DNA of 64,000 nucleotides from Candidatus Atribacteria bacterium (GCA_018402425.1 JAGYIZ010000003.1:1-64000), one strand, 5' to 3'. Shown: positions 25,474 through 35,492, numbered from the stretch's first letter. Made by a program: numbers and translations. Notes: generated by a model from the letters alone, not told the origin.

Positions 25474-26940
25474 TTATGTTAATTTTTTTACTGTTCGCTC
25501 TAAACACCGAATGTTTTGTTCTTTTCCCAATACCTCCATCAAGGCGAATAAACTTGGTCCCACTTTTTTACCTGAAAGAGAGACTCTAGTAGGATGAATA
25601 ATCTGCTTCCCTTTTAAATCCATTTCCCCGGCAATATCTCTTACCACCTGCTCAATATTTTCTTCTGTCCATTGGTTTAATTGACTCAATCTATTTGCCA
25701 ACTCACCCAACGTTTCTTTGACACCTTCCTGCTCAAGTACCTTAGCAGCATCATCTTCAACCTTAAAATTATCGCTAAAAAAATAATCTGCATATTCTAA
25801 AAATTGCCTGAAATTCCTTACCCTGCTTTTCATAAGAGAAACTACTTTTTTTAACCACTTAAATTGTTCATCACTTATCGAGCTATCCATAAAATCAACT
25901 TCCTGCAAATATGGCAATAACATTTTGGCATATTTTTCTTCAGGCATGTTTTTTAAATATTCACCATTAAACCAATTTAATTTTTCCATATCAAATATAG
26001 CCGAATGACTGGATACTTTATCCAAGGTAAAGCCTTTAACTAGTTTATCAATGGAAAATAATTCCTGGTTGGTTCCTGATGACCAACCCAAATGGGCAAT
26101 ATAATTTACAACTGCTTCGGGTAGGAAACCCATTCTTTTATATTCCATAACCGATGTTGCCCCATGACGTTTACTCAATCGCGTGTTATCCGGTCCCATA
26201 ATCATAGGTATATGGGCAAAATCCGGAATATCTTCTTCTAATGCCTGGTAAATAACAATTTGCTTGGGTGTATTTGAAATATGATCATCACCACGCATAA
26301 CTAATGATATTTTCATTAAAATATCATCAATAACTACGGCAAAATTATAGGTCGGAATTCCATCTGACTTAATAATGACAAAATCCGTGAGAAGTCGGCT
26401 ATCAAAATCCATTTTCCCTTTTATCAAATCATTTACAACAATTTGATCCCCAGGCATTTTCAGCCGTATTGCCGGTTTTCTGCCTTCTTCTTCGAATTTT
26501 CTTTTTTCGGATTCAGTTAAATTCAGACATTTCCGGTCATACAAAGCATTTCCACCCTTAGCTAATTGCCTTTTACGCCTCTCTTCCAATTCATCAGCAG
26601 TACAGTAACAGTAATATGCCTTACCATCTGCTAAAAGCTTAGCAGTATACTTTTGGTAGATATGAAGCCTTTGCATTTGGAAATAAGGACCATATTCTCC
26701 ACCTTTCTCAGGCCCTTCATCCCAATCAAGACCAAGCCATTTCATGCCATCCAAGATAGCGTTAACAGCCTCCGGCGTTGACCTCAATTTGTCCGTATCT
26801 TCGATTCTCAAAATAAATGTGCCACCATAATGTCTGGCATAAAGCCAATTAAATAATGCTGTTCTTGCTCCCCCGATATGTAAATATCCTGTTGGACTAG
26901 GAGCAAATCTTACCCGTATTTTTTTATTATTACTTTCCAT
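25474..26940 (-). CDS. gltX: glutamate--tRNA ligase
   Basis: Class I aminoacyl-tRNA synthetase charging tRNA-Glu and, in organisms without GlnRS, also tRNA-Gln. FAPSPTGYLHIGGARTALFNW contains the HIGH-type motif (residues about 18-21), LSKRHG is the KMSKS-type motif, and CYC with YDRKC in between marks the zinc-binding insertion. 488 aa is normal. The first residues before the Rossmann strand (MESNNKKIRVRFAPSPTG) support the start. It lies upstream of a lone tRNA-Gln; whether the enzyme is discriminating cannot be read by eye. Confidence 0.95.
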   Translation of the reverse strand: MESNNKKIRVRFAPSPTGYLHIGGARTALFNWLYARHYGGTFILRIEDTDKLRSTPEAVNAILDGMKWLGLDWDEGPEKGGEYGPYFQMQRLHIYQKYTAKLLADGKAYYCYCTADELEERRKRQLAKGGNALYDRKCLNLTESEKRKFEEEGRKPAIRLKMPGDQIVVNDLIKGKMDFDSRLLTDFVIIKSDGIPTYNFAVVIDDILMKISLVMRGDDHISNTPKQIVIYQALEEDIPDFAHIPMIMGPDNTRLSKRHGATSVMEYKRMGFLPEAVVNYIAHLGWSSGTNQELFSIDKLVKGFTLDKVSSHSAIFDMEKLNWFNGEYLKNMPEEKYAKMLLPYLQEVDFMDSSISDEQFKWLKKVVSLMKSRVRNFRQFLEYADYFFSDNFKVEDDAAKVLEQEGVKETLGELANRLSQLNQWTEENIEQVVRDIAGEMDLKGKQIIHPTRVSLSGKKVGPSLFALMEVLGKEQNIRCLERTVKKLT

Positions 26941-27020
26941 GCTTCCTCCAAAGATGATATTTGGTTAAACTAACTTTTTTACATTTAATCTAAAACATAT
27001 TCCATATATTGCTCTAATAA

Positions 27021-27115
27021 ATATCGCACCCGCAAAGCGGGTGGCTTTAAGAACCTCTAAAGAAGTTTAACTTTTTATCACTTTTTAGCTCTTTTTCTTT
27101 CGATTTTTTATTTAT
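27021..27115 (+). repeat. dispersed hairpin repeat, full copy 1
   Basis: Begins ATATCGCACCCGC, forms the hairpin CACCCGC-AAA-GCGGGTG, continues GGCTTTAAGAACC and ends in CTTTTTAGCTCTTTTTC then TCGATTTTTTATTTA. A near-identical copy in opposite orientation lies at 58977-59070 and a partial copy at 12524. It fills the gap between gltX and the deacetylase gene. No coding potential is seen. A small non-autonomous mobile element is the likeliest nature. Confidence 0.7.
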
Positions 27116-27117
27116 AT

Positions 27118-28059
27118 TTATTCCAGTAATTCCTCTAATTTTACAATTTCAACCCCTTCTGCCTCTAATATTATATCTAATTCATTCAATACATCAATAG
27201 TGTTGCAGTAGGGATGTCCTATTGCGATAGCGCTTCCATTTCTTATAGCAAACTCCTTCAATAAGCTAACCTGGTTGCGTATATAATCTACATCCTGTTC
27301 ATTATCAAGAAAAACAGAACGGAAGGCAGTCTTAATTCCCAGTTCCTTACTCAATTTATAGCCAACAGAATCAGGACTGGTCATACTATCAATAAAAAAT
27401 ATATCTCTTCCCTTAATTTCATCTAATACAATCCTCATAATTTCTTTATTTTCAGTTACTTTTGAGCCCATGTGATTATTAACACCATCCGCCTCCGGAA
27501 ATTCAAGCAAATTGGCTAGCATTTTATTTCTTATCTCTTCCTCATTCATGGTAGAAAAGATTGCACCCTTACCTGGATTAACATTTGAATTATGAGGTTC
27601 CATAGGTAAATGTAATAAGACAGTCATTCCCTTCTCTTTTGCCATTTTTGCAACAAGTTGTGAATCAGAAAGAAAAGGCAAAACGGAAATAGCAACAGGA
27701 AAATTCAGATTTAAAATACGTTCAGCAATTTCTTGCTGATAGCCTAGATCATCTATGATAATTGCTACTTTTGGATTACCGCCTATACTTATTCTTCTAT
27801 CCTTCGTAAATTTATGAAATAATTGTGACTCTTCATCTTTTTTACTGAATATTTCATACAAAAACGGTACTTCTTTATCTTGAATATCTTCTTCTTTTAC
27901 CTTTGTTTCTTCAGAAATAACCCCTGGTCCGAGTGGTTTTCCATTCACCTTATTATTACTATCTAGATGTACAAATATCCCCAATAATAATAAGAGAATC
28001 GCCGATAGCAGTATTGAAAAAGTGTAATTCCATAGTTTTTTATCCATCTTATCTCTCAT
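27118..28059 (-). CDS. divergent polysaccharide deacetylase family protein
   Basis: Protein of the divergent polysaccharide deacetylase family (YibQ type). One N-terminal membrane anchor (about residues 10-26) is followed by the barrel domain with KVAIIIDDLGYQ, PFLSDS, LLHLPMEP, NNHMGSKVT, FFIDSMTSPDS and AIAIGHPY. 313 aa is usual. The ATG is directly adjacent to the ctpA stop, indicating translational coupling. The order envC-ctpA-deacetylase also occurs in Proteobacteria. The biochemical activity of this family is not established; a cell-envelope role is inferred. Confidence 0.88.
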   Translation of the reverse strand: MRDKMDKKLWNYTFSILLSAILLLLLGIFVHLDSNNKVNGKPLGPGVISEETKVKEEDIQDKEVPFLYEIFSKKDEESQLFHKFTKDRRISIGGNPKVAIIIDDLGYQQEIAERILNLNFPVAISVLPFLSDSQLVAKMAKEKGMTVLLHLPMEPHNSNVNPGKGAIFSTMNEEEIRNKMLANLLEFPEADGVNNHMGSKVTENKEIMRIVLDEIKGRDIFFIDSMTSPDSVGYKLSKELGIKTAFRSVFLDNEQDVDYIRNQVSLLKEFAIRNGSAIAIGHPYCNTIDVLNELDIILEAEGVEIVKLEELLE

Positions 28060-29238
28060 CTAATTTTTATTTACAGTCTCTCTCTTTAATAATAAATCTA
28101 CCGCTGCCTCGAGCTGAATATCATCTTCGACTTCTTTATCAATCGGAATGATAATATCGGGTTCAATACCAACATTATTAATAACCCGGCCATTTGGTGT
28201 ATAGTACTCAGAAGTTGAAACAATAACAGCAGAATCATCTGATAATGAATAGACTTGCTGAACCAATCCCTTGCCAAAAGTGGTTTCTCCTAATATTGTA
28301 CCTCTATTCATATCCTGTATAGCTCCAGCAACAATTTCAGAAGCACTGGCACTTCCAATATTGACCAATAACACAAGTGGCCAATCTGGATATTGATTAC
28401 CATAAGAATCGTAATCTCTTATTACATTATTTCTGCTATTTATTCTGACAATATTTCCATCCTTAATAAATTGGCTGGCTACTTCTATTGCAGATTCCAG
28501 AAGTCCACCGGGATTATTTCTCAAGTCAACGATAATTCCTTCTAATGATTCTTTTTCAAAATCATTTAAAGCTTCCTTCAACTCGCTATCTGTATTAGCA
28601 TTAAAGGTTGAAATTCGAATATAGCCAATCTTATCATCTTCCATTATTCTTTCCTTTACCGCTTCTATGGTAATTGTATCCCTGATAATTTCAATCTCTA
28701 ACAATTCCTCTTTATTCTCTCTTTCAATGGTTAAAGTTACTGTGGTGCCTTTTTCTCCACGCAGTATATTGACAGCCTCATCTAGAGTCATGCCCTTGGT
28801 TGTTTCACCATCAATTTCCATAATATTATCTCCTGTTTTGACACCAGCTTGGTACGCAGGAGTATCTTCTATGGGAGAAATCACTGTTAACTGTTCATCT
28901 ACAATAGTTATAGTAATACCCAAACCATCAAAATGACCCATAAAAAGGTTCTCCTGTTCCCTTTGAAAACTTATCGGGTCCAAATAACGTGAATAAGGAT
29001 CATCAAGCTCTGATAACATCCCCTTTATTGCTCCTTGAGCTAAATTTTTAACATCAATATTCTTTTCAATATATTCACTTCTAATAATACTAATTGCCTC
29101 GAAAAAAGGCTCTAAATCATTAAAAATGCTATCAGTCTGGCTTTCCGCTTTATTATTATATAAGGGGGCTATAAAAAATACACCAGCCAATATAATAATC
29201 ATTACTACATAAATTAATTTTCTCAAACTTTTTTTCAT
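28060..29238 (-). CDS. ctpA: carboxyl-terminal processing protease CtpA (S41 family)
   Basis: Exported serine protease. An N-terminal signal anchor (LIYVVMIIILAGVFFIAPLY) is followed by the S41 N-domain, a PDZ domain (about residues 95-175, FDGLGITITI to IVRGEKGTTV-like sequence) and the protease domain with NIGSASASEIVAGA (nucleophile serine) and GETTFGKGLVQ (catalytic lysine). 392 aa fits. It sits between the EnvC-like gene and the deacetylase, as in many diderms, and may process envelope proteins. Confidence 0.94.
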   Translation of the reverse strand: MKKSLRKLIYVVMIIILAGVFFIAPLYNNKAESQTDSIFNDLEPFFEAISIIRSEYIEKNIDVKNLAQGAIKGMLSELDDPYSRYLDPISFQREQENLFMGHFDGLGITITIVDEQLTVISPIEDTPAYQAGVKTGDNIMEIDGETTKGMTLDEAVNILRGEKGTTVTLTIERENKEELLEIEIIRDTITIEAVKERIMEDDKIGYIRISTFNANTDSELKEALNDFEKESLEGIIVDLRNNPGGLLESAIEVASQFIKDGNIVRINSRNNVIRDYDSYGNQYPDWPLVLLVNIGSASASEIVAGAIQDMNRGTILGETTFGKGLVQQVYSLSDDSAVIVSTSEYYTPNGRVINNVGIEPDIIIPIDKEVEDDIQLEAAVDLLLKRETVNKN

Positions 29239-29304
29239 ATCACAAAACCACCTAATTCTTATCTATATTCGTTAAATAAATTATTTGTACTTTTCAATCT
29301 AATC

Positions 29305-30540
29305 CTATAGCCAGTCAAATGGATTAACCGGTTTACCCTCAACTCTGACTTCAAAATGTAATCTAGGTGTTGGCACACCTCCACTGGTACCTACTTGTCC
29401 TATTATCTGCCCTTTTGCCACTTGTTCATTCATCTTAATCAATACTTTGGAAAGATGGGCATATAAAGTTACTACATTACCTCCATGGTCTAAAATAATA
29501 ATTTCTCCATATCCTTTAACATTTCCGATATAAATAACTGTTCCGAAAGAAGCTCCTCGAATTGCTTCACCCAGTGGTGCACTTATATCAATACCGGAAT
29601 TGAATACATAGGTATTTAATTCCGGCTGCTTTTGTTGTCCATAATTGGAAATAATTGAACCCTTTAGAGGCAGTTGAAATATTCCTTTTTTTGGCTGTAA
29701 AGTTGGCTCTGTTCTTGCAGCTTCAGCCCCCGGCTGCTTTGACTGGGCCTGCTGTTGAGCCTGCTTGGCTTTTTCTCTCTCCTGACAAGCCAATTCAATA
29801 ATTTCCATTATCTGGGCTGAAGATTTTTCTAATTCTTCCAATATGGCTAACTGCTTTTTCTTTTCTTCTTCTATCTTGGCTATATATTTATTTTTTGCTT
29901 CTGCCGATATTTCGATATTTTCTTTTTCTTTTGCAATCTCCTGTTCAAGCAATTTAGTAATTTCTTTTTTATTTTCCAAGCTGTCTTTCTGTTTTTTTAC
30001 AAATTCAACTTGTTCTTTGACTTGTTTTATAATATCCGCATCATCTTTCAATATACATGCCAAATAACGATACCTGTTTAAAACTGTGAAAATCCTTGCT
30101 TTCTAATAGGACAGACAGATATGTTATATTATTATATTTATAAAACTTTTCAATCTGTTTTTTAAAATAATCAACTGTAAGTCCAATTTGTTTTGTTCTA
30201 TTTCCAGCTCTTCTTCGAGCTTTTCTATCTGTTTTAAGGTATTGTTATAACTTGTTTTTGCTACCTGGAGTTCTTTTTCCGCTGTATCCAGTAGTTTCTC
30301 TATCTTTTCCAGGGTTTTTCATAATCAGTCTCTTCTTGCTTTAACCGCTCTAATTCCTGTTCAATAGCTTTTTCCGCTGTTCAATCTGATTCAATTTTTC
30401 CTCTTGCTCCTCTCGATACTGATAGGTTGATCGGCAGCATTCCCCTTTTCAATATGCCAGAAAAAGCTAAGGATAAAAATTATTATAATTAAAAAAATTA
30501 ATATATGTTTTTTTTCTCTTATATCAAAATATTTTTTCAT
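29305..30540 (-). pseudogene. envC: EnvC-like murein hydrolase activator, reading frame broken several times
   Basis: The gene starts with an ATG overlapping the ftsX stop (ATGA) and encodes a signal anchor (MKKYFDIREKKHILIFLIII), a long coiled coil and a C-terminal LytM/M23 domain ending at 29305. Between 30540 and 30060 the frame shifts at least six times. Each break lies in or next to a short homopolymer (for example A6 read as A5, C3 as C2, T5 as T4), and refilling these gives an uninterrupted coiled coil through YKYNNITYLSVLLESKDFHSF to RYRYLACILKDD. The LytM domain has Asn where the first zinc His should be (FNSGIDI) and Arg for the first His of HxH (PRLHFEVR), so it should be a non-catalytic activator, as EnvC is. 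Confidence 0.82.
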
Positions 30541-31424
30541 AATTCTTCATACCTTATTTTTCTGAGAGAAATCATGCTTCCGAAAATTCCAATAAAAACT
30601 CCTGATAATATAATTATTACTGCAATTCTTATTAGAATAATCTGATCTGAGGAAATGTTTAGAAAAGGAAGAATTATTCTAATCTTTTCCATATAATAAA
30701 GATAGCCTTTAATAAGTACAATAACCGCTAGAAAAGATGAAAACAATCCTTTTAAAAAACCCTCTATAATAAAAGGCCAACGAATAAACCAACTAGTAGC
30801 TCCAACCAATGACATTATTTCTATCTCCTCATGCCTTGAATGGACACTTATTTTAATTACACTGACCATAATTAATACTGAAATAAAAATTAATAAAGAT
30901 ATTATTGCTAATCCAGTATTTCGTACAAAATCAAAAACTAATATCAAATTTTTGGTTAATTGACCACCATAATTTACTTCTTCAATTCCTTTATATTGAT
31001 TTAATTGAAAGGCAATTTCTTCTAAAAAGTCTGTTTCAGTCACTAGAATTTCAATAGAAGCAGGCAAGGGATTTTCCGGAATACCAGCCAACATATCTTC
31101 ATGTTCAGATAAATCCTCTCTCAGCCTTTGAAAAGCTTCTTCTTTAGATATATATCGTACATCCTTAACTCCTTGCAACTCACTTGTGTCTTGAACTAAT
31201 TTGTTAATATCTTCTTCCGAAATATCATCTTTCAAATAAGCAATTGCTACCAATTGTGATTCTATTTCATTCAGAAAAAGATTAATATTAAGAGATATAA
31301 GAAGAAACATACCAACAATTATCAATGTAGCAGTTAAGCTTATTATAGTAGCAAAACTCATTATTCCATTTTTTTTGGTACTCAGGAAAGCCTCTTTGAT
31401 ATAAAAAAACATATTTCTTAGCAT
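30537..31424 (-). CDS. ftsX: cell division protein FtsX
   Basis: Membrane partner of FtsE. Four transmembrane segments are visible: one near residues 20-45 and three in the last 130 residues, with an extracytoplasmic domain in between (LKDDISEEDINKLVQDTSELQGVKDVRYISKEEAF). The C-terminal FtsX/MacB permease part contains SRHEEIEIMSLVGAT. 295 aa is normal. It is 2 nt after ftsE and overlaps the EnvC-like gene by 4 nt. The FtsEX complex drives EnvC-type activators that switch on amidases at the septum. Confidence 0.94.
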   Translation of the reverse strand: MLRNMFFYIKEAFLSTKKNGIMSFATIISLTATLIIVGMFLLISLNINLFLNEIESQLVAIAYLKDDISEEDINKLVQDTSELQGVKDVRYISKEEAFQRLREDLSEHEDMLAGIPENPLPASIEILVTETDFLEEIAFQLNQYKGIEEVNYGGQLTKNLILVFDFVRNTGLAIISLLIFISVLIMVSVIKISVHSRHEEIEIMSLVGATSWFIRWPFIIEGFLKGLFSSFLAVIVLIKGYLYYMEKIRIILPFLNISSDQIILIRIAVIIILSGVFIGIFGSMISLRKIRYEEL

Positions 31425-31426
31425 TA

Positions 31427-32104
31427 CTATGAATAGATTCCTTTCTGAGTATCAGAAGCAACTTCACCACGCTCTATTCTAACCACCCGTTTTTGTGCTT
31501 TATCTACCATCAACTTATCATGTGAAGCCATAATTACCGTTGTGCCCCAAATATTAATTTTAAACAACAATTTCATAATATCCCAAGATGTTTCCGGGTC
31601 TAAATTACCCGTTGGTTCATCAGTCAACAATATCAGGGGATGGCTAACAACAGCCCTCGCTATACAAAGTTTTTGTTGTTCACCTCCTGAAAGCAAATGA
31701 GGATTTGTATTTTTTTTATGATAAAGCCCGATAATATTTAGAATATTATTAACTTCTTGCCTTATAATTGCATTTTTAGTACCTACTACCCGTAAGCTAA
31801 ATGCTACATTCTCAAATACATTTCGGTCGTAAAGAAGCTTAAAATCTTGAAATACAACACCAATTTCTCTTCTTAAATATGGAACTAATGAAGTCTTTAA
31901 TCTAGCCAAATTAACACCGTCAACAATAACTTGTCCTTTAGATGGAAGCATGCCACGATAAATTAATTTTAAGAAAGTTGTTTTACCGGCTCCCGTAGGC
32001 CCGACTAGAAAAACAAATTCTCCTTTCTTAATATGAATATTCACATCCCATAAAGCATGAATCTTATTGGGAAAAGTTTTAAAAACATGAAACATTCGAA
32101 TCAA
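31427..32104 (-). CDS. ftsE: cell division ATP-binding protein FtsE
   Basis: ATPase of the FtsEX complex. GPTGAGKTT (Walker A, about residue 35), LLSGGEQQKLCIARAV (signature) and LLTDEPTGNLDPE (Walker B) are present; 225 aa is typical. The TTG at 32104 gives the family opening MIRMFHVFKTFPN and overlaps the restored csaB stop (TTGA), so I prefer it to the ATG at 32095. The next gene is ftsX, 2 nt away. Confidence 0.95.
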   Translation of the reverse strand: MIRMFHVFKTFPNKIHALWDVNIHIKKGEFVFLVGPTGAGKTTFLKLIYRGMLPSKGQVIVDGVNLARLKTSLVPYLRREIGVVFQDFKLLYDRNVFENVAFSLRVVGTKNAIIRQEVNNILNIIGLYHKKNTNPHLLSGGEQQKLCIARAVVSHPLILLTDEPTGNLDPETSWDIMKLLFKINIWGTTVIMASHDKLMVDKAQKRVVRIERGEVASDTQKGIYS

Positions 32105-33278
32105 TTATTTGTCAATTCCTTTCTAAGACATTTTTGCGCAATAAATTGATAGAAAAGCTGAACATTAGAAAATGCTTCCCGTTCAAATTGTTCTTTTTTT
32201 ACTTTCAAATTAGACTGAATCATCTCTCGGTTTGCTTCTATATATTTTAACTTATTATCAACATTTTTACAGTTAATTGGTTTAGATTTATCAATAATTC
32301 AGGAAGTTCAAGCGAATGAACATAATATTTTACCTTAGGATCATAGTCTATCGCAATAAAAGGCTTGTTTGCTATAGTAGCAAAAATAATCGAATGAAGC
32401 CTCATGCCAATCATTAGTGAAAAATTCGAAATAAGGGATAATATTTCATCAGGATGCAATTCTTCTTCAATACATTTTGCTGTTGAAAACCTCATTTTTT
32501 TTATAATATCTTTCATAAGAGGCAAGTCAGTTCGAACCTGAAATGGAATAAAAAATAAATTTGCCTGGTATTTCTCAATTAAATGATCTGATATCTCAGC
32601 ATATTTTATTATTTTACTTTCATAATCCATCCCTACCTCTTTACAATTTCTAATTACCATAGCTATGTTCATGTTTTTGACTGCTGTTCCCTGGGAATGC
32701 TCCAGGCTATATTTATCCTTGATTGCTTCGGGGACTTCTTTTCTCTTCAATAAAAAAGCGGTGTCAGCATTTACGATAATTGGTTTATTTTTTTTAACAC
32801 CCAATTTTTCCAGGAATATTTTAGATTGTTTATCCCTAACCATAATTATATTTGCACGGTTTAAAACCCATTTAATCAATTTTTTATTGATATTCTTTTG
32901 TACCGGTCCAATCCCCTGACCATAAATAACACTAGGAATATTAAACATACTGGCAAGAAAAAGTAGGCTCAAATAATATAATATACTGAAACCCTTCCCG
33001 CTAGCGTCCTGCAACAGTCCTCCGCCACCGCTAATAAAGACACTTGACTTTTTCATTCGGGAAATAATCAAGATAGGATTTAATCTGTAAACAGCATCTA
33101 CCTGATAAAGTAATTTTGTTTTTTCAGGATCTTGCGAAAGAACTACAATTTTATCTTTAGAGGTAGTTTTTGAGAATTCCTGTATCATTGACATCAAAAT
33201 GGCTTCATCTCCACAATTTCCAAAGCCAAAATATCCGGAAATCATAATAGGCTTAAGACTGCTCATTTTTTTTGCCAT
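32101..33278 (-). pseudogene. csaB: polysaccharide pyruvyl transferase CsaB, frame broken near the C-terminus
   Basis: CsaB adds pyruvyl groups to wall polysaccharide, an anchor for S-layer (SLH) proteins. The first 343 residues show ISGYFGFGNCGDEAIL, SGGGGLLQD, GQGIGPV, and the SLMIGMRLHSIIFATIANKPFIAIDYDPK motif. The frame stops at 32247 after NQLTV, but one more A in the GTAAAAATG run gives NVDNKLKYIEANREMI and an open frame to 32101, where the stop overlaps the ftsE start. I take it as one intact gene with a one-base undercall. The ATG at 33278 has AGGA 9 nt upstream and overlaps the DUF5693 gene. Confidence 0.85.
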
Positions 33279-35319
33279 CTGACTTTGTCCTAAAATTCTT
33301 AAAGAAAATATATATAATTAAAGTTAGCACGATACTTAATAATAACCCTAACCAATAGCCATGAAATGTTCTTAGTAATGAAAAGGAAAGAGAAGTATGT
33401 ACATGACAAAATGTATTTACTATGGTAACAGGGGCTACTGTTCCCATAATTACAATAGGGAGCTTCAAATAATGAAGACCCAAAAAATTCATAGCAATCG
33501 CCAGGGAAAGCAAAGGATAGCCAATTAAAAATTCCTTGCTTCTTGGTCTGGCAACCAGGAATGTTTCTAGAAACATTCTCATCTTTTCTTCTATATCCGG
33601 TACCGGCAAAAAAGAAAAATTTCCTGAGCGTACAATATAGATTACTCCAAAGACCAAAAAGATAAATACTAAAAAAGCATGTTCAAATAAAATCGGCTTT
33701 TTAAAATCTTCAATCAAGAGCCTTTTATCTTCTTTGCTCATCCACCATAAATAAAATGTTACTAAAATTAAAGGGAAAATATAGGCAATTTTTATTCCAC
33801 TAAACAGTTGAATGGCCAGGATAAATTGATAATGTGTTAATAATGCTCCAATGATTAATCCACCGATTAGTGAAATCATCATAATCCTGGTAATGCCAGT
33901 AAATATATTTTTAAATAATTCCAAATAGGGACGGGAAACTAAATCCAAATTAGGTAAAGCCTTATCTCTATTTATAGGTACCTGTAAAAAATAATTCTTG
34001 TTCATTATAATTGCCAGTGTGGGAAATATTAAAGCACTGGCCAGGGCAAGAATTTTCATTAAGAATATTTCCCCGGCTAATTTATCAATGATAAACAAAA
34101 ATATTAAACTAACTATGAATAATATTAGTTCATGTCTTTTAGAAATATTTAAAAATTCCATTAACAGCAGTATTCCGGCCGATATAATTCCCAAGCCAAT
34201 GATATAAATAAATATGGGTGACACTTGATAAGTTGGGAATAAACTGGCTTTACCTATCGAGTAATTATTACGAACAAGTTCATTTTTTATGCTTTCAATA
34301 TAATCAAGATTGTATTGAACTAAATCCCCTTCATGTATTTTTAAAAAAGGATTCAGATAGAAAAGACGAATATTTCTTTCTTGTGCTGCCCTGGTCCACC
34401 TATCAATGGCTGTATTCATGGTAATCTTTTCCATTTCTTCTTTAGTAATGCTGTGCACTCTTACTGCCAATTGACTAATTTTAGATGCTATGGTGTGAAT
34501 ACCTTTTTGGGAAGTAAATTCAATCATACCAAAGGGATAATTATTCTCTTGCAAAAACTGTGCTGTCTCAGAAAGCATTTTTATAGAGGGATAGCCAACG
34601 GCTTCTTCTTCATCAAATATAATAAGAGAAATATTTACCAATCCTCCTATGGTTTCTAATTTTTGTCGAACAATTTCCGGTGCTACCTTCGGAGAATTTT
34701 TAGGCCTTAAAATAACATTGAATCCAAGGGCTTGAATTCTGGCAATATCTTCTTCTGAAAATCCTAAACCTAATTTGACTAATTCCTCTTCATCTCCATG
34801 CAATACCAAGCTAAAAGTTTCTCCATTATTAAACGTATACTCTTGAACCATATTTTCAGCAAGATATTGCTGGAAATAATTTTTTATCCTTTCAAACAAA
34901 GAATAATCCTTACACATAACTAGAAGCTCTCCGGGAAAGACATATTCTGAGTCAGAAATAACAATGTCCTGAATATAGTTCAAGCTTGTCAAATCATTGG
35001 TTTTTAAAAATGCTATTTTACCTTGAAAGGATAATGTTTCAATCGTATCTTCATGGACCGCAATGCTGGATATTCCCTTTAGCTGTAGTTGTTTAAGCAA
35101 TTCATTTTCATCATAGCTATCTTTAAGAGCTAATTCTCTTACCTTGTTCAAACTCATTGCCAAATCTACTTGCTTAAAATCATTTTCTAATTTAGAGCGT
35201 TGAATGCCCACTATTACTGACAAGATAAGAGCAATTAAAATAAAAAAAATAAATATATTTTTAGAACTAATTTTCACTAGCTTTTTACCTCGATTATAAT
35301 CTGAAAATATAGCTAACAT
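33253..35319 (-). CDS. DUF5693 family polytopic membrane protein
   Basis: A 688-residue protein with one N-terminal membrane segment (FIFFILIALILSVIVGIQ), an extracytoplasmic domain of about 330 residues with repeated ELALKDSYDENELLKQLQLKGISS-like and GMIEFTSQKG segments, and about eight to ten C-terminal membrane helices. It belongs to the DUF5693 family, whose genes commonly stand next to csaB; the function is unknown. The frame opens at an ATG with no clear ribosome site, while GTG at 35277 is preceded by GAGGT 9 nt away, so the shorter form may be the true product. It overlaps csaB by 26 nt. A flippase or polymer-handling role in envelope assembly would be speculation. Confidence 0.82.
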   Translation of the reverse strand: MLAIFSDYNRGKKLVKISSKNIFIFFILIALILSVIVGIQRSKLENDFKQVDLAMSLNKVRELALKDSYDENELLKQLQLKGISSIAVHEDTIETLSFQGKIAFLKTNDLTSLNYIQDIVISDSEYVFPGELLVMCKDYSLFERIKNYFQQYLAENMVQEYTFNNGETFSLVLHGDEEELVKLGLGFSEEDIARIQALGFNVILRPKNSPKVAPEIVRQKLETIGGLVNISLIIFDEEEAVGYPSIKMLSETAQFLQENNYPFGMIEFTSQKGIHTIASKISQLAVRVHSITKEEMEKITMNTAIDRWTRAAQERNIRLFYLNPFLKIHEGDLVQYNLDYIESIKNELVRNNYSIGKASLFPTYQVSPIFIYIIGLGIISAGILLLMEFLNISKRHELILFIVSLIFLFIIDKLAGEIFLMKILALASALIFPTLAIIMNKNYFLQVPINRDKALPNLDLVSRPYLELFKNIFTGITRIMMISLIGGLIIGALLTHYQFILAIQLFSGIKIAYIFPLILVTFYLWWMSKEDKRLLIEDFKKPILFEHAFLVFIFLVFGVIYIVRSGNFSFLPVPDIEEKMRMFLETFLVARPRSKEFLIGYPLLSLAIAMNFLGLHYLKLPIVIMGTVAPVTIVNTFCHVHTSLSFSLLRTFHGYWLGLLLSIVLTLIIYIFFKNFRTKSDGKKNEQS

Positions 35320-35343
35320 TTTAGCACATCTGTATATAGTTGT

Positions 35344-35382
35344 AAAAATGCACCTCTACTAATATAGCATAAAGGTGCATTT
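35344..35382 (-). terminator. intrinsic terminator after the decarboxylase operon
   Basis: AAATGCACC and GGTGCATTT form a perfect 9-bp stem around a 19-nt loop, with TTTTT following on the minus strand, about 110 nt past the beta-subunit stop and just before the DUF5693 start. Confidence 0.75.
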
Positions 35383-35435
35383 ATTTCCCTGCTTTATTTT
35401 TGATGTAAACTATATAATTTTTATAGTTATTCTAT

Positions 35436-35461
35436 TTATAAATTCAAATTATAAATTCAAA
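35436..35461. repeat. two tandem copies of a 13-bp unit
   Basis: TTATAAATTCAAA is repeated exactly twice, head to tail, in the 3' untranslated region of the decarboxylase operon. No function is apparent. Confidence 0.5.
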
Positions 35462-35492
35462 TCATGATGCTGATTTGTCTAACCATTCATCT

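Noticed and set aside
35436-35461. Tandem 13-bp repeats considered as a CRISPR remnant
   Set aside because: Only two units without spacers, no dyad and no cas genes nearby.
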